In this document: positions 27,773 to 35,465 of the stretch, one piece after another
Position numbering within the stretch: position 1 is the first letter of the stretch
Layout: every line of letters starts with the position of its first letter
Source: JBGSMF01 sp964651475
Lineage (GTDB): Bacteria; Chloroflexota; Anaerolineae; Fen-1058
Direction of reading: 5' to 3'
NCBI GenBank assembly: GCA_964651475.1
Contig: CAZYXV010000003.1
Span: forward strand, 62,001 to 126,000
DNA length: 64,000 nucleotides
Position numbers and translations under genes: made by a program
The notes under the pieces: model-generated
What the model saw: only the letters and a program-made list of their open reading frames with translations
Databases searched by the model: none
What the model was told of the DNA's origin: nothing

Positions 27773-28813
27773 GTGGGTCGTTATATCATCAAGCGCCTGC
27801 TCCAGGCCATCCCCATGTTGTTCCTGCTCAGCATTGTGTTGTTCACGCTGGTTAACCTCGCCCCCGGCGGGCCGCTGGCAGGACACGGCCAGGCCCGGCG
27901 CCTCACGCCCAAGCAGACCGAGCTTCTCAAGCGCCAGTTCGGCCTGGACAAGCCCTTGCCGGTCCGCTACGTCTTTTGGCTCATTGGCAACGACTGGATC
28001 AAGGCGGATACCAATGGCGATGGAGTGGCTGATAGCTATGGCAAGGGCCGGGGCATTCTGCGCGGGGATTTTGGCAATTCCTTCCGAACTCGCCAGCCGG
28101 TGATACAACAGATTGCCGAGCGGCTGCCCAACACAATCTATTTGATGAGCGTTACGCTGCTCGTGGTGGCCATCATCGCCATCCCAATTGGAATCCTATC
28201 CGCCGTCAAGCAGTATTCCGCCTTTGACCTTGCCGTGACGACTCTGTCGTTTATGGGCCAAGCTATCCCAGAGTTCTGGTTCGGGCTAATCCTGATCCTG
28301 TTTTTTTATGCCTGGCTGACTAATCCGGTCACGGGCGAATCGCTCCTGCCCCCGGGCGGGATGGAGACCTTGAACCTCGGTTTTTCTATCGGGGATCGAA
28401 TCAAGCATTTGATTCTACCTGTCACCATGGGGGCCGTCGGTTGGGTTGCCTGGTACTCGCGTTTTTTGCGCTCTGGTATGCTGGAGGTGATCCACCAGGA
28501 CTATGTCCGCACCGCGCGCGCCAAGGGGCTGGCTGAACGTACAGTACTGTATCGGCATGCGCTCAAAAATGCCCTCATCCCGCTGGTAACAGTCTTTGCT
28601 CTGGACTTGCCCTACATCTTTGCCGGGTCGCTCTATGTGGAGCTGATATTTTCGTGGCCCGGCATGGGGCGCCTGTACTATCAGGCCGCTGTTGATCGGG
28701 ATTACCCCCTGTTGATGGCCATCCTGATGATCGGCACCGGGGTGGTAATTGTAGCGAACTTGCTGGCAGATATTGCCTATGCCTACCTGGATCCCAGAAT
28801 CCGCTATGAGTAG
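27773..28813 (+). CDS. ABC transporter permease, DppB/OppB type
   Basis: A 346-aa importer permease. It begins RYIIKRLLQAIPMLFLLSIV, the standard DppB start, and carries the inner-membrane component loop YVRTARAKGLAERTVLYRHA (EAA motif, about residues 243-262). Six helices can be followed. The first extracytoplasmic loop holds an Asp-rich insert, ADTNGDGVADS (about 76-86), with the DxNxDGxxD spacing of an EF-hand calcium loop. The GTG at 27773 has GGAGG 5 nt upstream. It works with the DppC-type permease just downstream. Confidence 0.93.
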   Translation: MGRYIIKRLLQAIPMLFLLSIVLFTLVNLAPGGPLAGHGQARRLTPKQTELLKRQFGLDKPLPVRYVFWLIGNDWIKADTNGDGVADSYGKGRGILRGDFGNSFRTRQPVIQQIAERLPNTIYLMSVTLLVVAIIAIPIGILSAVKQYSAFDLAVTTLSFMGQAIPEFWFGLILILFFYAWLTNPVTGESLLPPGGMETLNLGFSIGDRIKHLILPVTMGAVGWVAWYSRFLRSGMLEVIHQDYVRTARAKGLAERTVLYRHALKNALIPLVTVFALDLPYIFAGSLYVELIFSWPGMGRLYYQAAVDRDYPLLMAILMIGTGVVIVANLLADIAYAYLDPRIRYE

Positions 28814-28836
28814 CTTGCGATTGTAGGAGGCGTGAT

Positions 28837-29766
28837 TTGGACACGCACAAGATTAGCACTGGACTGGCCAGGCAACATGCTCCCCAGGGGATGGCGGCTC
28901 TGGTTTGGGACAGGTTCCGTCGTCACCCTGGGGCGATTGCGGGCACAACGGTATTGGGGCTGTTGGCGCTCTGCGTTCTCCTGGTTGCTTTTTCACCCTA
29001 CGACCCGGAGGCATCCGACATGGGCAACCGGCTGCAGCCTCCCTCTTGGGCGCACCCCTTTGGCACCGACCCGCTGGGGCGTGATATGCTCACGCGGGTG
29101 CTGTACGGTGGACGCATTTCGCTCTCGGTCGGATTGATGGTGGTGGTCATCACGCTGTTGATCGGCGTTCCGATCGGCGCCCTGGCCGGCTATTTTGGCG
29201 GTTGGGTAGATAGCATCTTGATGCGCATCACCGATGCCGCCATTTCACTCCCCGCGCTTCTCGTTCTGATTCTGCTGAGCGCCATCCTGCGCGAAGCCGA
29301 TGCGCCGCTGGTTGAGCGGAACAGTGTATTGACCATCGCCGTGGTGATCAGCCTGCTTTCGTGGATGATGACCGCGCGCCTGGTGCGGGCAGCCTTTCTG
29401 ACCATCCGGGAGATGGAATTTGTAGAAGCCGCTCGCTGCGTCGGGGCTTCGAACCTCAGGATTATGGTGCGCCATATCCTGCCCAATGCGGTCGGCCCGG
29501 TCATCGTCGAGGCCACCCTCGAAGTGGGCTATGCTATCCTGGAAGAATCCGGCCTGAGTTTTTTGGGCTTTGGCGTTCAACCCCCCGCGGCCAGTTGGGG
29601 TAATCTGTTGAGCAATGCCCAGCAGCACCTGACCAAATATCCCTGGCTGGCTATTTTCCCCGGCGTAATGATCTTTCTGACCATCATCTCGGTTAACTAT
29701 ATTGGCGACGGGTTGCGAGACGCCTTTGATCCTTACAAAGTGTTGAAAAAAATCGGTGAGGTTTGA
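28837..29766 (+). CDS. ABC transporter permease, DppC/OppC type
   Basis: A 309-aa importer permease with the DppC layout: a first helix (about 35-55), the loop HPFGTDPLGRDMLTRVLYGG (about 70-89), and the EAA loop FVEAARCVGASNLRIMVRHI (about 190-210). The start is TTG at 28837 with AGGAGG spaced 6 nt upstream. No ATP-binding (DppD/DppF) gene follows; instead the next gene is the third MttB paralogue. The ATPases must be supplied from elsewhere in the genome, or lost. Confidence 0.92.
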   Translation: MDTHKISTGLARQHAPQGMAALVWDRFRRHPGAIAGTTVLGLLALCVLLVAFSPYDPEASDMGNRLQPPSWAHPFGTDPLGRDMLTRVLYGGRISLSVGLMVVVITLLIGVPIGALAGYFGGWVDSILMRITDAAISLPALLVLILLSAILREADAPLVERNSVLTIAVVISLLSWMMTARLVRAAFLTIREMEFVEAARCVGASNLRIMVRHILPNAVGPVIVEATLEVGYAILEESGLSFLGFGVQPPAASWGNLLSNAQQHLTKYPWLAIFPGVMIFLTIISVNYIGDGLRDAFDPYKVLKKIGEV

Positions 29767-29788
29767 GAACCGGGGTTTTGGGAAGACA

Positions 29789-31228
29789 ATGAGAACACAA
29801 TTGCAGGTATTGGCAGACGAGGAGCGCGCCCAGATCCACGAGCGGACGCTCAAGCTTTTATCCCAGACCGGCGTGCGGGTTGATTCGAGTTGGGGCCGCC
29901 GCATCCTGCGCGAGGCCGGGGCCGACGTGAACGAAAGCGCCGCCGTGGTGAGGTTACCGCCCGCCCTGGTTGATAGGTCTCTTGCGGCCGCCCCCCGCAC
30001 GTTCACGCTCGGCGGCCGCCGGCAGAATTGGGAACTGGCTCTGAACAAGGGCGAGTGCACGCTCGTGGCCGATGGCGGCGCCATATTTGTCCTTGATGCC
30101 AGGACAGGCGAGAGACGCCCCGGCGCCTTTGACGACTGGCTGATGGCGACGCACGTGATTGATGCGCTGGATGATATTGGCGTCTACTGGCGCATGGTCG
30201 AAAGCGGCCTGGCCGGCGACTCGCCGGGCGATGTGGTTCGCTACTGGCGAAATGTCTTGAGCCATTATTCCAAGCACGTGCAGGATTCAACGTGCACGCC
30301 GGCGCAATCCCGATGGCTGCTAGAAGTGTTACAGGTTGTCTTTGGCGAGCGGGAGACCATCCGCCGCTTGCATCCGGTGTCATTCCTGGTGTGTCCCTTT
30401 TCGCCCCTCGTGATCGAAGAGTCGTATACGGATGCTTACCTGGAAATCGCGGTGGCCGGCTATGACATGCCGGTAGCCGTCATGACCATGCCCTTGATGG
30501 GCGCTACTGCTCCCGGCAGCCTGATCTCTACCATTGTGCTGGGCAACTGCGAGGTGTTGGCCACGTTGTGCCTGGTACAGGCGGCCGCGCCGGGCACGCC
30601 GTTCATCTATGCTCCGGCCCTGGCCGTTATGGAGCCGCGCTCGGGGCGATATAGCGGTGGCGCCGTGGAGCATGCGTTGCTGGGCGCCGCCGCGACCGAA
30701 ATGGCCCGCTACTATGATTTGCCGGTGGAGGCTTCAACTGGCGGGACCGACCATCACAGTCCCAGCATCCAGGCCGGCTACGAACGGGCGATTAACTGGA
30801 CGCTGCCCGCGCTCGCCTGGCCGGATCTGCTGGTTGGCCCCGGCCTGCTGGGCGGCTCGACGATTCTCAGCTTGGAGCAGTTGCTGATTGATGTCCAGGT
30901 CTTTGGGCGATGCAAACAACTGCGCCGTGGCATCTGCAGCGACGAGAGCAAATGGTTGGACGACGTGATCGCCAGTGTGGGGGCCGGGGGCAATTTTTTA
31001 TCCCAGCGATCCACGCGGGACGCTTTGCGGGCGGGAGAGTGGCACATCAGCAAACTGGGCGTTCACGACACCTTTGAGAGATGGGAAGCGGCTGGCCGGC
31101 CTGACCTGCTCCAAGAGGCTCGCGAAAAGGTCGCCCACATCCTGGCCGTTCATCACCCCCTACCCCTCGATGAGGCGGTGGAGCATGAACTGAGCCGGCT
31201 TGAACAACGAGTGCGTGAGCAAGGTTAA
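29789..31228 (+). CDS. MttB-superfamily methyltransferase (non-pyrrolysine), divergent paralogue 3
   Basis: A 479-aa member of the trimethylamine methyltransferase family that is clearly more diverged than the other two. It keeps the N-terminal helix (EERAQIHERTLKLLSQTGV), LVADGGAIFVLDARTGERRP in place of the DGCGVETIDFET block, SKHVQDSTCT and a C-terminal AREKVAHILAVHHPLPLDEA. The frame is continuous with no UAG. I chose the ATG at 29789 (GGGAAG upstream) over a GTG overlapping the permease gene. It lies 22 bp after the DppC-type permease and a terminator follows at 31373, so transporter and enzyme share a transcript. Confidence 0.88.
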   Translation: MRTQLQVLADEERAQIHERTLKLLSQTGVRVDSSWGRRILREAGADVNESAAVVRLPPALVDRSLAAAPRTFTLGGRRQNWELALNKGECTLVADGGAIFVLDARTGERRPGAFDDWLMATHVIDALDDIGVYWRMVESGLAGDSPGDVVRYWRNVLSHYSKHVQDSTCTPAQSRWLLEVLQVVFGERETIRRLHPVSFLVCPFSPLVIEESYTDAYLEIAVAGYDMPVAVMTMPLMGATAPGSLISTIVLGNCEVLATLCLVQAAAPGTPFIYAPALAVMEPRSGRYSGGAVEHALLGAAATEMARYYDLPVEASTGGTDHHSPSIQAGYERAINWTLPALAWPDLLVGPGLLGGSTILSLEQLLIDVQVFGRCKQLRRGICSDESKWLDDVIASVGAGGNFLSQRSTRDALRAGEWHISKLGVHDTFERWEAAGRPDLLQEAREKVAHILAVHHPLPLDEAVEHELSRLEQRVREQG

Positions 31229-31326
31229 CTGCAAGAGCAAAGAATAGAACTTGCTCCCACTTTATGGTATACTGAAAAGCACACGCACCCAACTTTCGGC
31301 TGTATCTGCTCAATAATTCGGGGTAG

Positions 31327-31402
31327 CCAGTCAGCCTGAGCCTGTCGAAGGCTGACTGGCAAGTACAAAATCGCACCCTTCGACAGGCTCAGGGTGCTTT
31401 TT
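31327..31402 (+). terminator. Tandem hairpins with a T-run, terminator of the MttB/importer operon
   Basis: A perfect 11-bp stem CCAGTCAGCCT/AGGCTGACTGG (31327-31359) is followed by GCACCCT/AGGGTGC (31373-31397) and TTTTT (31398-31402). The second is a good intrinsic terminator. Both loops carry the CCTGAGC/TCGAAGG core. I see nothing else in the 240-bp gap to 31469. Confidence 0.75.
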
Positions 31403-31468
31403 ACCTCTACTTTTTGAGAAGATACGGAACATCTTTATAGTATATGGGATTGGATTAGGGAGAGGATT

Positions 31469-31933
31469 ATGTTGAAACGAAAAGGTTTGATCATAGTTGC
31501 ATTGCTGTCTATAGTGGTCTTGACCCTGACGAGTGTCGCGTTTGCCCAACCCTTCGAGCAAGATACCGGCAACCGGCTCGCCCCGGCTGCCAGGCGAGCC
31601 ACCCCCACCCCCAAAGTTTATCCCCGGCTCGAAGCAGATTTCTCAATCTATAACTGGCGCAAGTCAGACGCCCTATGGGAGCTGACCGGCACCATGACCG
31701 TATACGCGCACGGCGGCGACGGCCACTACACCTACGAATTCATTGGCCTGCGCAACACCAGCACATTCGACTTTCAGTGGAAGAACTGCTCCACACTCGT
31801 CAATTCTCTGCGGGTGTGGTCAGGCGATGGGCAACAAATTGACGTGCCCGTGTGGCGAGAAGATCTGCCGTGCTACAAGCATTGGCGTGACGAAGATGGG
31901 CACCGCATTGACTGGCCCGAGGATCCGGATTGA
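31469..31933 (+). CDS. Secreted protein of unknown function
   Basis: A 154-aa protein with a clear signal peptide (residues 1-26, MLKRKGLIIVALLSIVVLTL then a VAFA cleavage site). After a Thr/Pro linker the mature part is rich in aromatic residues and strand-like patterns (WELTGTMTVYAHGGDGHYTY, about 70-89) and has two cysteines (in NCSTL and LPCYKHW) that could form a disulfide. It resembles a small beta-sandwich. No family recognised. GGGAGAGG precedes the ATG. The gene stands alone between a terminator and a convergent kinase gene. Confidence 0.6.
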   Translation: MLKRKGLIIVALLSIVVLTLTSVAFAQPFEQDTGNRLAPAARRATPTPKVYPRLEADFSIYNWRKSDALWELTGTMTVYAHGGDGHYTYEFIGLRNTSTFDFQWKNCSTLVNSLRVWSGDGQQIDVPVWREDLPCYKHWRDEDGHRIDWPEDPD

Positions 31934-31970
31934 TTTAAGCTAGAGGGCCTGACCGACCGATAAAATTACC

Positions 31971-32016
31971 CGTAGGCGCGCTTTCCATAGCGCGTGGAAT
32001 GGAATCCGCGCCTACG
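31971..32016. terminator. Hairpin between convergent genes
   Basis: CGTAGGCGCG (31971-31980) pairs with CGCGCCTACG (32007-32016), with an inner TTCCA/TGGAA stem. It lies between the secreted-protein gene and the kinase and overlaps the kinase stop codon. Confidence 0.55.
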
Positions 32017-33163
32017 ATACAAGTCGGAACAACTTGATGGTAAAAGTCGTGCCCACGCCTGACTCGCTTTCTACGCTGATCTGGCCGCCGTGAGACTGGA
32101 CTAACTGGCGGGCGATTGCCAGCCCCAAGCCACTCCCCGCGCCGCCTGTGTGAGAGCGAGAACGATCGCCGCGCCAAAAGCGATCAAAAATAAAGGGCAA
32201 ATCCTCAGCCGAGATACCCTGGCCCGTGTCGCGCACGATGATGCGAACGCCATCCTCGAAAGGCTCACCCAGTAGTGTGATGGCGCCGCCCGCCGGGGTA
32301 TAGCGCAGCGCGTTGGCGAGCAGGTTGCTGAGCACCTGGGTGATCCGCCCTGCGTCCGCGTCAATCACCAAGGGAGCACCCGCGGCGGTCACCTCGACCC
32401 GCACATCAACACCCGCCGCATCGGCCTGGCCGCTAAAGCTGGTGCGCACGTCAGCCAGCAATTCGGCCACGTCAACCGCTTCGCGGGCCAGCGGCAATTG
32501 CCCGGCCTCTGCCAGCGAGAGCGTTTGCAAATCCTCGACCAGCCGCGCCAACGAGCGCATTTCTTCGAGCGTGGCGGCGATGTGCTCCTGGTCTGGCTCG
32601 TACACTCCATCGAGGATGCCCTCAAGATTGCCCTGGATAATGTGCAGCGGCGTGCGCAGTTCGTGGGCGACGTCTGCAGTGAGATTGCGGCGCTGCCGGT
32701 CGGCGCGCTCAAGTTCTTCTGCCATGCGATTAAAACTAGCCGCCAACTGTCCAAAGGAATCGTGGCCGCGCACTGTCACGCGCACGCTCAGGTCGCCTTC
32801 CGCCAGGGCATCGGCGGCGGCCATGACGTCTGCCAGCGGTGTGGTAATGGAGCGGAAGCTGCGCACGACTAGCGCCGCCGCCAGGAGTGGAAACGCCAGC
32901 GCCAGGCCACAGCCTCCAACCCACACCAAAGCCACCGCCTGCTGCTGCCCGGCCCCAAACAAGCGCGCCAGCAAAAACGCCAGCGCCGCCATGCCTCCCA
33001 CCAGCAGCAAGACGATGAAACCAAACGCTCCAATAAAACGCCACAAGAGAAAGCGCTGCTTGTGTCGTGATCTTTTGCGCCAGGGTGGAAAGTGGCGTTC
33101 ATCTTCCCAGGGGGGCGGGTGCGGCCAATCTTTCCAATGCTGCCAGCGTCTTTTCAAAATCAC
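32012..33163 (-). CDS. Sensor histidine kinase (HAMP-HisKA-HATPase)
   Basis: A 383-aa kinase paired with the OmpR-type regulator just upstream (4-bp overlap). Two membrane helices (about residues 42-66 and 77-100) are joined by only about ten residues, so there is no external sensor domain. HAMP (about 100-155) is followed by the H-box DVAHELRTPLHIIQG (about 165-180), N-box NLLANALRYTPAGG, G1 DTGQGI, F-box FIFDRFWRG and G2 GSGLGLAIA. The tiny sensor loop suggests detection of envelope stress or of a partner protein within the membrane. Confidence 0.92.
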   Translation of the reverse strand: MILKRRWQHWKDWPHPPPWEDERHFPPWRKRSRHKQRFLLWRFIGAFGFIVLLLVGGMAALAFLLARLFGAGQQQAVALVWVGGCGLALAFPLLAAALVVRSFRSITTPLADVMAAADALAEGDLSVRVTVRGHDSFGQLAASFNRMAEELERADRQRRNLTADVAHELRTPLHIIQGNLEGILDGVYEPDQEHIAATLEEMRSLARLVEDLQTLSLAEAGQLPLAREAVDVAELLADVRTSFSGQADAAGVDVRVEVTAAGAPLVIDADAGRITQVLSNLLANALRYTPAGGAITLLGEPFEDGVRIIVRDTGQGISAEDLPFIFDRFWRGDRSRSHTGGAGSGLGLAIARQLVQSHGGQISVESESGVGTTFTIKLFRLVS

Positions 33164-33846
33164 ACCTCATCGGTGAATTTGTAGCCGACGCCATAGACGG
33201 TGAGCACGTAAAGCGGCTCGAGCGGATTGGGCTCCAACTTGCGGCGCAGGTTCTTGACGTGGGCGTCAATGCTGCGATCAAAGCCGGTGCCAGCCACACC
33301 GTGCAAGCGATCGAGCAATTGTTCGCGCGTAAAGGTTTGCCCCGGATGCTGAGCCAGAACGGCCAGCACGTTAAACTCGGTGCGAGTGAGGCGAATCGGC
33401 TGGCCGGCGCGCGTGACGCGGTGGCCGGCCAGGTCAATCTCCAGTTCGCCGGCGCGAACAAGCCCCGCCTGGCGCACGTCACCTTGCGTGCGGCGTAACA
33501 CGGCCCGCACGCGCGCCACCAGCTCGCGCGGCGAAAACGGCTTGGTGATATAGTCGTCCGCGCCCAACTCCAGGCCAATGAGGCGATCAGCTTCTTCGAT
33601 GCGCGCCGTGAGCATGATGATCGGCACGCCGGATTCGCGCCGCAGCGCCCGGCACACATCCAGGCCGTCAAGCTGGGGCAGGTTCAAGTCGAGCACAATC
33701 AGGTCAGGGCGCTCGTGGCGCGCCACGGCCAACGCCGTCTTGCCATCGGCGGCGCTCACCACGCGAAAGCCGCCCTTTTCCATATAGTCCCGCGCCAGCT
33801 TGACGATCTTGGGTTCGTCGTCAACCACCAACACCAGTTCATTCAT
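33160..33846 (-). CDS. Response regulator, OmpR/PhoB family
   Basis: A 228-aa regulator. The receiver domain has VVDDEP, phospho-acceptor Asp in LIVLDLNLPQLDG (about residue 52), the Thr in IIMLTARIEEADR and the switch Lys in DYITKPFSPRELVARVRAVL. A winged-helix DNA-binding domain follows (about 130-225: LTRTEFNVLAVLAQHPGQ and SIDAHVKNLRRKL). The frame is open to 33927 but runs through a repeat hairpin; the ATG at 33846 with GAGG upstream is preferred. Its stop overlaps the kinase start. The 71-aa gene upstream on the same strand, separated by a hairpin, may belong to the same unit. Confidence 0.93.
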   Translation of the reverse strand: MNELVLVVDDEPKIVKLARDYMEKGGFRVVSAADGKTALAVARHERPDLIVLDLNLPQLDGLDVCRALRRESGVPIIMLTARIEEADRLIGLELGADDYITKPFSPRELVARVRAVLRRTQGDVRQAGLVRAGELEIDLAGHRVTRAGQPIRLTRTEFNVLAVLAQHPGQTFTREQLLDRLHGVAGTGFDRSIDAHVKNLRRKLEPNPLEPLYVLTVYGVGYKFTDEV

Positions 33847-33880
33847 AACTTGCCTCGGTATCTTTTCAAAAAAGCGGGGC

Positions 33881-34005
33881 AAAAAGCACCCTGAGCTTGC
33901 CGAAGGGTGCTTTTCCATGTTTGCCAATCATCCTTCGACTACGCTCAGGATGCATCCTTCGACTTTACTGCTCCTTCGGCTGCGCTCAAGATGCGCGGTG
34001 CGCAG
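33881..34005. repeat. Cluster of CCTGAG/TCGAAGG hairpins; first one looks like a bidirectional terminator
   Basis: AAAAAGCACCCT...AGGGTGCTTTT (33881-33914) has a 7-bp GC stem with A- and T-runs on both sides. Two diverged units follow (CATCCTTCGACTACGCTCAG near 33939 and CTCCTTCGGCTGCGCTCA near 33970). The cluster separates the 71-aa gene from the OmpR/HK pair. Confidence 0.65.
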
Positions 34006-34027
34006 CCGAAGGAGACAGGCAAGGTAG

Positions 34028-34243
34028 TTACGCGCTTTCTTTTTCTTCGTGATGTTCCCAGGGCGCGCACTCGCCCCAGAAACCGTGACCGAAAAAGCCG
34101 CGGCCAAATGGCAGCTTGCCCCCGAAGCGATGCTTGCCCACGCCGCTGAACATCTTGCGGAGAGCTTCTTTGTCTCCCTTGATTTCGATTCGGAACCCAT
34201 CGTCCGTTTCGATGAGCTTGAACTCGTTGATCACTTTATCCAT
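34028..34243 (-). CDS. Small protein of unknown function (71 aa)
   Basis: A 71-aa protein. The first half (MDKVINEFKLIETDDGFRIE and IKGDKEALRKMF) looks like two strands and a helix; the second half is rich in Gly, Phe and His (GKLPFGRGFFGHGFWG) and ends in an acidic tail. The ATG at 34243 has AAAGGGAG about 10 nt upstream; the frame extends further but without support. It lies upstream of the OmpR/HK pair in the same direction. I do not recognise a family; the Gly/Phe-rich segment suggests interaction with membrane or metal. Confidence 0.6.
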   Translation of the reverse strand: MDKVINEFKLIETDDGFRIEIKGDKEALRKMFSGVGKHRFGGKLPFGRGFFGHGFWGECAPWEHHEEKESA

Positions 34244-34517
34244 TTTATCACATCTCCCTTTTTGCAAAATTCGGCTTGTTTTTGCCGGACAAGCCAGGCA
34301 ACCGGCCGCGGGTCGCTCCCGCCACACTAGCCTTTTTCCAATCTCTAGTTGCCTATACTATGCCACACACCTGTGAAGAAATTATGAACAGGTTGGGGAA
34401 ATGTAGTGAAGGCGCGAAGGCGCGGCGCTCTTTGACCTTTGTTGGAATTAGCGATAGAATTGGACGTTCGCCAAAACCGGTTTGGCCTGCTTAATTTAGA
34501 TCGGCGGAGTGACGGCA

Positions 34518-35465
34518 ATGAAAAAACAACCTGGGCAATTAAAAGGCGACCCGCTTGGCTGGCTGCTGGAGCCAGAGAACCCTTCTGTGCGTTATTGGGC
34601 ATTGACCGATATTCTTGGCCGGCCTGCCGACGACGCCGAGGCGCAAGGAGCCAGGATCGCCATCGCCCGGCAGCCCTTGGTTCAAGAGTTGTTCGCTCGC
34701 CAGCATCCCCGCGGCCACTGGGGCGATGACGAAACCAAGCCCTACACGGCCCAAGGGACGTTGAGTGTACTGTCTTTGTTGCACATGCTGGGTGTAGAGC
34801 CGGACGAGCGCACGAGCGCCGGCTGTGATTCCTTGCTGCGCTTTTGCCAACACGAGAGCGGCGGCCTGTCGCTGACCAAGAAGCAGCGCAGCGGCATCTT
34901 TCCATGCACTACCGGCCAGCACCTTCCCTTCCTGATCTACTTTGGCCTGGGCGACGATCCGCGTGTTCGGCAAGCGTTTGCCTTTGTGCTCGAATCAATG
35001 TCTGCTGAGAGAGCGCTTGACTGCGGGCGCTACCAGCATCGAGACTGTTTGTGGGGGGCAATCGCTGCGCTCAATGGCCTGGCGGCGCTCCCGGCGGATA
35101 TGCAATCGTCGCAATCCAGACAAGTCGTCAAGCGCCTGGCCAATGCGCTGTTGGACGCAGAGTATGATTTTGAGGGCGAGCACAAGCGATGGCTCACCTT
35201 TGGCGTGCCGCGCGCCTGGGATTTGCTCAGCGCATTGCTGACCCTGGCCGCTCACGGTTTTGCCCGCGACAGGCGTTTTACTCGATTGTTCAATTTGTTT
35301 CTGGACTGTCAAGATGATCAAGGTCGCTGGCTGTGCGGTTCCGCTTCCCGCACGTGGCCGCTGGAAAAAATCAACCGCCCCAGCAAGTGGATCACCCTGG
35401 ACGCCTTGCGATTGCTCAAAAGACGAGCGCCGAGCGCCGCTCCTGGCTTACTCCCAGCGCATTGA
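34518..35465 (+). CDS. All-helical protein, alpha/alpha-toroid (prenyltransferase/squalene-cyclase-like), function unknown
   Basis: A 315-aa protein that begins with GDPLGWLLEPENPSVRYWAL and carries repeated helix-pair segments (RGHWGDDETKPYTAQGTLSV; DCQDDQGRWLCGS; ERALDCGRYQHRDCLWG). The QDDQGRW and WG/LxG patterns resemble the repeats of terpene-cyclase/prenyltransferase toroids, though no catalytic motif of those enzymes is seen. Proteins of this kind are sometimes labelled nitrogen fixation protein NifH in databases, which is not supported: there is no P-loop. ATG at 34518 has GGAG 8 nt upstream. Its 3' end overlaps the convergent radical SAM gene by 50 bp. Confidence 0.7.
   Translation: MKKQPGQLKGDPLGWLLEPENPSVRYWALTDILGRPADDAEAQGARIAIARQPLVQELFARQHPRGHWGDDETKPYTAQGTLSVLSLLHMLGVEPDERTSAGCDSLLRFCQHESGGLSLTKKQRSGIFPCTTGQHLPFLIYFGLGDDPRVRQAFAFVLESMSAERALDCGRYQHRDCLWGAIAALNGLAALPADMQSSQSRQVVKRLANALLDAEYDFEGEHKRWLTFGVPRAWDLLSALLTLAAHGFARDRRFTRLFNLFLDCQDDQGRWLCGSASRTWPLEKINRPSKWITLDALRLLKRRAPSAAPGLLPAH

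Noticed and set aside
34518..35465. NifH annotation that similar proteins sometimes carry
   Set aside because: There is no P-loop or Fe-S ligand cysteine pattern; the protein is an all-helical repeat protein.
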